Below, in pieces: positions 55,741 through 59,616 of a DNA stretch of 59,616 nt. A program made the translations under genes and the position numbers. A model generated the notes under the pieces. The model worked only from the letters and a program-made list of their open reading frames with translations, was not told the origin of the DNA and ran no database searches. Numbering within the stretch: position 1 is the stretch's first letter; every line of letters starts with the position of its first letter. This stretch comes from Gnetum montanum. Its lineage: Eukaryota > Streptophyta > Gnetopsida > Gnetales > Gnetaceae. The stretch covers positions 6,516 through 66,131 of the forward strand of contig MNCI01027089.1 of NCBI GenBank assembly GCA_015680685.1, in the 5' to 3' direction.

Positions 55741-56250
55741 GCCGGTCAGGGTTCGACGCGTCCCAAAACCCCCTCCGGTTGCCAGGGGACGCCACGCGAG
55801 AAAGGGATGGCGGTCTCCCTGCAGGCGCCCAAGGCGGGTCGCCCTGAAAGCAGCCACACATGGCACAAGACCGTGCAACTGTATGTTGATTTGGGGGTGC
55901 AACCCACACTCCGAAAGGTTTACGAACATTTGATCGTATCACCATGAAGGTGCTCTCCTGGGGGCTGGGGCTGGGGCTGGGGCTGGCAGGCTTGGTCTGT
56001 AGCTTTGGGTAAGGGTTTGGGATTGGGGCTTTTTGCCCGCCGGCAGTGTTGCCCGCGGTGATTGTGGTGCACGGGTGCCTACCTGCCTGCGGGGATGCCT
56101 GCGGCGGGGGAGGGTTAGGCCCTTCGGGGGGTCCTTTCTGTCTTTCCGCGCTACGCGCCTGTGTAGCTCCTTTCACGAATAATGCAACCTTAAATCCGAG
56201 TGCAGAGGAGCGTCGCCCTTAAATCCGAGTGCAGAGCAGCGCAGAAAGGC
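55741..56250. other. GC-rich stretch with G-runs, no assured gene
   Basis: Strong GC shift compared with the rest of the window. Contains (GGGGCT)n at 55960-55986, a GGGGGAGGGTTAGG stretch at 56106-56119, and a short tandem repeat CCTTAAATCCGAGTGCAGAG at 56189-56208 and 56217-56236. Open frames on both strands here are Pro/Ser/Arg-rich, as expected from composition; I do not support any of them as a gene. Confidence 0.5.
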
Positions 56251-56316
56251 CATTTTGGTTACACAACTTTGTGCATAACGTGCTATGAAAAGTTATGTCG
56301 TGAAAGGTTACGTGGC

Positions 56317-56442
56317 TTGCATACTTATTTATTTGTGAACCATGTCTTTGCTGCCGCCTGCATTCAGAGTCTCCTTGTTTTGCATACTTATTTATTTGTG
56401 AACCATGTCTTTGCTGCCGCCTGCATTCAGAGTCTCCTTCTG
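56317..56442. repeat. 63-bp perfect tandem duplication
   Basis: The block from TTGCATACTTATTTATTTGT to ATTCAGAGTCTCCTT occurs at 56317-56376 and again at 56380-56439, period 63, no mismatch over 60 bp. It lies just upstream of the HLS1-like exon. Confidence 0.95.
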
Positions 56443-56502
56443 GAACAATTGGTTGTTTGTTTTCACGTATAGGAGTCAAACTGTTAACTGTTATTTATAT
56501 AG

Positions 56503-56851
56503 GAAGCAATCGTGGGCAATGCTAAGCATCTGGAACAGCACAGGAGTGTTCAAGTTTGAGGTTGCAGGCACGTCGCTGCTATCGCGCTGGTTCTGGGCGG
56601 CCACCAGATTCGTGGATCGGAGGCTCCCATTTCTGCAAATTCCGTCGGTTCCGGACATAACGGCGGAGCCGTTTGGCATTCATGTGCTGTTCGACGTCCA
56701 CGCGGAGGACCCCCACGGAGCAGATCTCGCGCGGCAGCTCTGGTGTTTCTGCCATAACCAGGCTAGAAGCTGCTCCGCAGACGGAATCCGTTTCCTGGCC
56801 GTGGAACTGGCCAGCAGATGTTCATGGATCCTCAAGATTCTGAGAGACTGA
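56503..56851 (+). CDS. HOOKLESS1-like N-acetyltransferase, C-terminal exon (partial or pseudogene)
   Basis: The frame reads KQSWAMLSIWNSTGVFKFEV, then TRFVDRRLPFLQIPSVPDIT, EPFGIHVLFDVHAEDPHGAD, LARQLWCFCHNQARSCSADG, and ends with SRCSWILKILRD and TGA at 56849-56851. This order matches the C-terminal half of HLS1-like proteins (SWAVLSVWN..., VDR.LP.L.IPSVPD.F.PFG...YG...EGP, ...CHNLA...) as I remember them; HLS1 is a nuclear GNAT-type acetyltransferase acting in hormone-controlled growth of seedlings. A possible acceptor TTATATAG precedes it at 56502. The usual end (PHW..LSC.EDLWC.K) is replaced by an unrelated short tail, and I find no upstream GNAT exons in the window, so it is probably a gene fragment or pseudogene; a diverged family member is also possible. 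Confidence 0.6.
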
Positions 56852-58590
56852 GATTTGTTTTTATTTTTTCCTTTTTTTTTGGGTTTCGATTTTACGGTAC
56901 GTAGTAGTAGTAGGTCGTATTGCCGCTGTCAAATCAGGATCAATATCCTGAAGATCATGAAGACGCTGATGCAGGTGCTGCTACTGCGAATTTGAGGTGT
57001 GAAGACTGAGTGTGCGCTCTCTCTCTCTGTCTCTCTGTGGGTGTTTTCTGTAATTTTGTTTTTCCGGAAGTGGTTGGAGTTTTTGGTAGGGGTTTTTTGT
57101 CTGCTGAATTTGCAGTTTTGCACAGTGAAGTGATATGAATGAATGATGATGATGATACAAAACAAATCATGATGATACAGTGAAGTGTACGAAACAAAAC
57201 CGCCGCTGAAAAAACAACAAACCCAGAAAAAAAGTGAAAAAACAAAGAATCAGAAAGCAAGAAGAATGCCAAACAAACAAACACAACACTGATCTGGAGT
57301 AGACAACAGAATCAGAAGCAGAGTTCAGTGTTGCTTCAGTTCATCGTCCTTACGAACAGAAAAATAGCACAGCAAAATATGCGTCGTATCATTCATATGC
57401 ATCTAAGATTTCGTTTACCGTCCTTCTAAGTTGATGGTGACCTTTTTTTTATTTTTTTATGTTTAAATATATGGAGAGGCTAATCCCATGATTAAGGAAA
57501 ACAGAAATTTCAAATTTAGAAGTTAAAACTACGCAGCATCTATCCCTTGCCGGTCAATTTTCTGAAATGATTTCTTCAAAAATTCAATAAGATAGAGGAA
57601 ATGTCTTTAGCGCGAGAGAAGTCGTCTTTATAACCCAGTAAGGCAGCAATTGAAAATAATGATGTTCAACCTGTCAATGGTCATTGTGAAGGAAAACAGT
57701 TAGTCTGAATCGTATCATAAAAACTGTAGAACAATAAGAGAAAACCACGTGATTCCTGTCGGAATGAGTTTGGCATGCAGATTTCTTCCTCGCGGTAGGT
57801 CTTCCGCAGCAATGCATCTCTGCAGAGATCTTGCATACTTGGAATATCATGCATGAAAAATGTGCTGTTTGGTAAAGAATTCATAGGATGTTGCACATGT
57901 ACGTCTCCACATTGATAGATCGATTGATGAACAGGGTTTATTATTCTAAGTCTGCACCAGGCACACCGTGAAACTTCCTAGAAAACGTGAAAAAGCATTA
58001 GCAGGGTCCCAACGGTTCCAAGAGCTCGTAAATGTAGTGTGCCTTCTCCACTGCTGCGAAAATTATATGGGGAAAATATTTACGCATTACAGAGCAAACG
58101 GAAAGTTCTGCGTGCTGCTGCTGAGAGAACAAACGAAGAAGCATCATCTCTCATTCATGTGCTTCTGGTGCTGCTGCTGTTTTTACCTGAAACACATCAG
58201 GCGCATTCGCTTCATCTTTGTTAGTAGATGTGGGGCTGACAGTGGGCTCTCCTCTCCTCTCCTCTGTTGTCTCATGCCGTCAGTGCCTCTACCCGGCTGC
58301 CCCTGTCCCTGCCCGGATTTCGTGCCTGGATTGAATGTTGTCGCGCTGCTGTGCTTTTTTCTAAAGTGCCTATATTTTCGCTGGCCATGTGTTAAAGACG
58401 CCTTTTAAATACGGGCCCATATCCCGTGCCAGGCTGATTCTCTGTAGCGGACGTTTCTGCTTAATGCCTGCCTGCGAAACAGCAGGTCATGGGATTGAGG
58501 CCCGCGGCTAAAACGAAGGGCACATAGAAATATGTTATAAACTAGAATTTTATAAATGTACTTCGATGACCATTTAGTTGCCTAAGGTGT
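56852..58590. other. Non-coding DNA with simple repeats
   Basis: Holds a TTTTTATTTTTTCCTTTTTT run after the HLS1-like exon, a (TC)n run at 57016-57036, GATGAT repeats at 57145-57156, an A-rich stretch (57190-57290) and a CTCTC repeat (58238-58265). The 146-codon open frame at 57968-58408 is Cys- and Leu-rich, has no recognisable motif and is probably chance. Nothing else supported. Confidence 0.45.
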
Positions 58591-58686
58591 ACTTTAAATT
58601 CCTGAAGTTGGTGGTGGCGTTGCGTGTGTTGCGGTATACTTTAAATTTTCTTGAAGTTGGTGGTGGCGTTGCGTGTATTGCGGTAT
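58591..58686. repeat. 47-bp tandem duplication
   Basis: ACTTTAAATT(TT)CCTGAAGTTGGTGGTGGCGTTGCGTGTGTTGCGGTAT-type unit present twice (58591-58637, 58638-58686) with a 2-bp indel and two or three substitutions. Located before a putative exon, possibly within an intron. Confidence 0.9.
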
Positions 58687-59001
58687 TCAAGGTTATGAGC
58701 AATGTTGTTGAATGATCATTATACTAATGGTTTCAATATGTGAAATTTTGTAAAATAGATAGCTTCACTGCCAGATTTGGCATCAAACTGATGCTACGAT
58801 TACTTCACTTTTGACTGCCTTATCGTACACACTTTGGAAAATAGTTCTCTTCACAAGCACATCTAGGATCAAACTGATGCCATAAAGGTGGTTTTATAAG
58901 GTATGTTGTGATTTATGTGTTGCTATAGCTTTTAGGCTTCAGCTTGCAATTCAGCTAATAGGACATAGTTACAAATCTCTGCAATTTGTTCGTGTTTGCA
59001 G

Positions 59002-59202
59002 GTTTTCAAGAAGTCACTGAAAATGGGTATGTCTGGTTGGGCCAGCAAGTTTTGGAGATGTCACAGCAGCTCCATAACATCTAACAATGAGGACCATGGG
59101 CAGCCTTCAACGAGTGGAACTGCCACTGAACATGCTTCAACCAGTGGAATTGACTTTACTTCAAGTGCTACGCCTGGTTCGGATCCTGTATCGTCACTCT
59201 AA
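59002..59202 (+). CDS. Putative exon of an unrecognised gene
   Basis: Acceptor GTGTTTGCAG (ending 59001) followed by a frame of 66 codons, VFKKSLKMGMSGWASKFWRC then HSSSITSNNEDHGQ and a Ser/Thr-rich part with the near-repeat QPSTSGTATEHASTSGIDF, stop TAA at 59200-59202. Basic and aromatic start, low-complexity end; it could be a C-terminal exon, or part of one if splicing continues before the stop. No family recognised. Confidence 0.3.
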   Translation, partial: VFKKSLKMGMSGWASKFWRCHSSSITSNNEDHGQPSTSGTATEHASTSGIDFTSSATPGSDPVSSL

Positions 59203-59513
59203 CGATTTAACGTGAGAGAGCTGTACAATGTGTAACTTTTTTAGGACGCGTAGCAAGCAGAAATCACACAGGACAGATATGGCCAAACGGAGAGAGAAGA
59301 ATTTGGTCAAGGCTTGCATGTTTGCCTGTTTTGCAGCAGTTGTTCATATCGGAAAGCCAGATTCCCATGTCCTGGTATCTTTTTTTAGTATTATTATTAT
59401 TGGTGGTTAAATAAGTTCAGCTATTTTTGTGTAATTTCAATTATTGTCTGTGTGTTACACTATTACCATCTCTTAGGAGATATATGAGTTATTTTTTTAA
59501 TATTTTAATGCAG

Positions 59514-59603
59514 GCACCATATTTCCCTAAAGGAGAAAATGATGCAAGCACGCTTACTTATATGATCTTAGAGATATCCCAAGATCTCTTCAACTTGCAG
59601 TAG
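59514..59603 (+). CDS. Putative short exon at the right edge
   Basis: T-rich tract and acceptor TTTTAATGCAG (ending 59513), then 29 codons APYFPKGENDASTLTYMILE...DLFNLQ and TAG at 59601-59603. Alternatively a donor just after CAG at 59600 is not of GT type (TAGG), so the TAG may be the true stop. It may belong with the exon at 59002 as alternative ends of the same gene. Unrecognised. Confidence 0.25.
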   Translation, partial: APYFPKGENDASTLTYMILEISQDLFNLQ

Positions 59604-59616
59604 GTGTCCTTTCTGT

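Noticed and set aside
55736-56176. 146-codon Pro-rich minus-strand frame, and overlapping plus-strand frame 55678-55947
   Set aside because: Composition-driven open frames in a GC-rich stretch with no motif; they overlap on opposite strands and cross tandem repeats.
57968-58408. 146-codon plus-strand frame rich in Cys and Leu
   Set aside because: No domain or splice context, low-complexity tail from CTCTC repeats; likely chance.
58435-58525. tRNA-like stretch (GCAGGTCATGGGATTGAGGCCC resembling a B box)
   Set aside because: I could not fold a cloverleaf or find a proper A box; at best a SINE or tRNA-derived remnant.

Overview
The window is plant nuclear DNA from a large, repeat-dominated genome. 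Almost everything from position 900 to 54,500 is decayed, nested Ty3/gypsy LTR retrotransposons of the Athila/Tat kind, and only the last 4 kb looks like low-copy, gene-bearing DNA. A gymnosperm is my best guess, because of the age and nesting depth of the elements and the near absence of genes, but the sequence alone does not prove it. All LTRs share TGATGAG...CTCATCA ends. The primer-binding sites look like complements of the 3' end of tRNA-Asp, and the polypurine tract reads TCGTGGGGGTA.

Layout, with elements named here by letter. H (880-5160, minus) is a broken gag-PR-RT-INT body. D (5570-27453, minus) is an old element opened twice: by a solo LTR, E1 (25635-26480, perfect ATTTA target duplication), and by element A (6247-22559, minus, target duplication gATTC/tATTC). 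A is itself interrupted by element B (about 9880-17580, minus). A decayed LTR, E3, lies at 27478-28330. A poorly understood stretch follows to 33386. G (33387-51727, plus, target duplication gCAAG/aCAAG) carries gag, PR, RT, RNase H, an INT remnant and a third ORF, and contains F (41068-48227, minus, target duplication cACTT/tACTT), a complete-ended gag-PR element without RT or INT. A LINE remnant (51840-54450, minus) and an LTR fragment (54678-55105) follow. From 55440 the GC content rises: tandem repeats, a G-quadruplex-type repeat, an exon resembling the C-terminal half of HOOKLESS1-like N-acetyltransferases (56503-56851), and two possible exons of an unrecognised gene at the right edge.

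How the parts work together: full members of this family seem to carry gag-PR-RT-RNaseH-INT followed by a third ORF (ORF3) of about 850 codons with a globular N-terminal domain and a long coiled coil. ORF3 is seen in A, B and G, and F keeps a 29-codon stub. In B and G, which lie on opposite strands, ORF3 is preceded by the same arrangement: a copy of the LTR's palindromic U3 modules, a TATA box, a PPT-like G-run, a splice donor about 250 bp after the TATA, and an acceptor AG directly abutting the ATG. This looks like an internal promoter with a leader intron dedicated to ORF3, and it is the most interesting observation here. The U3 palindrome itself differs between subfamilies while its place beside the TATA box is kept.

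No retroelement gene here is fully open. Catalytic Asp-to-Asn changes and stops at conserved Gln and Trp positions are common, as expected from deamination of methylated cytosines. There are two assembly gaps (14981-15445 and 27146-27328).
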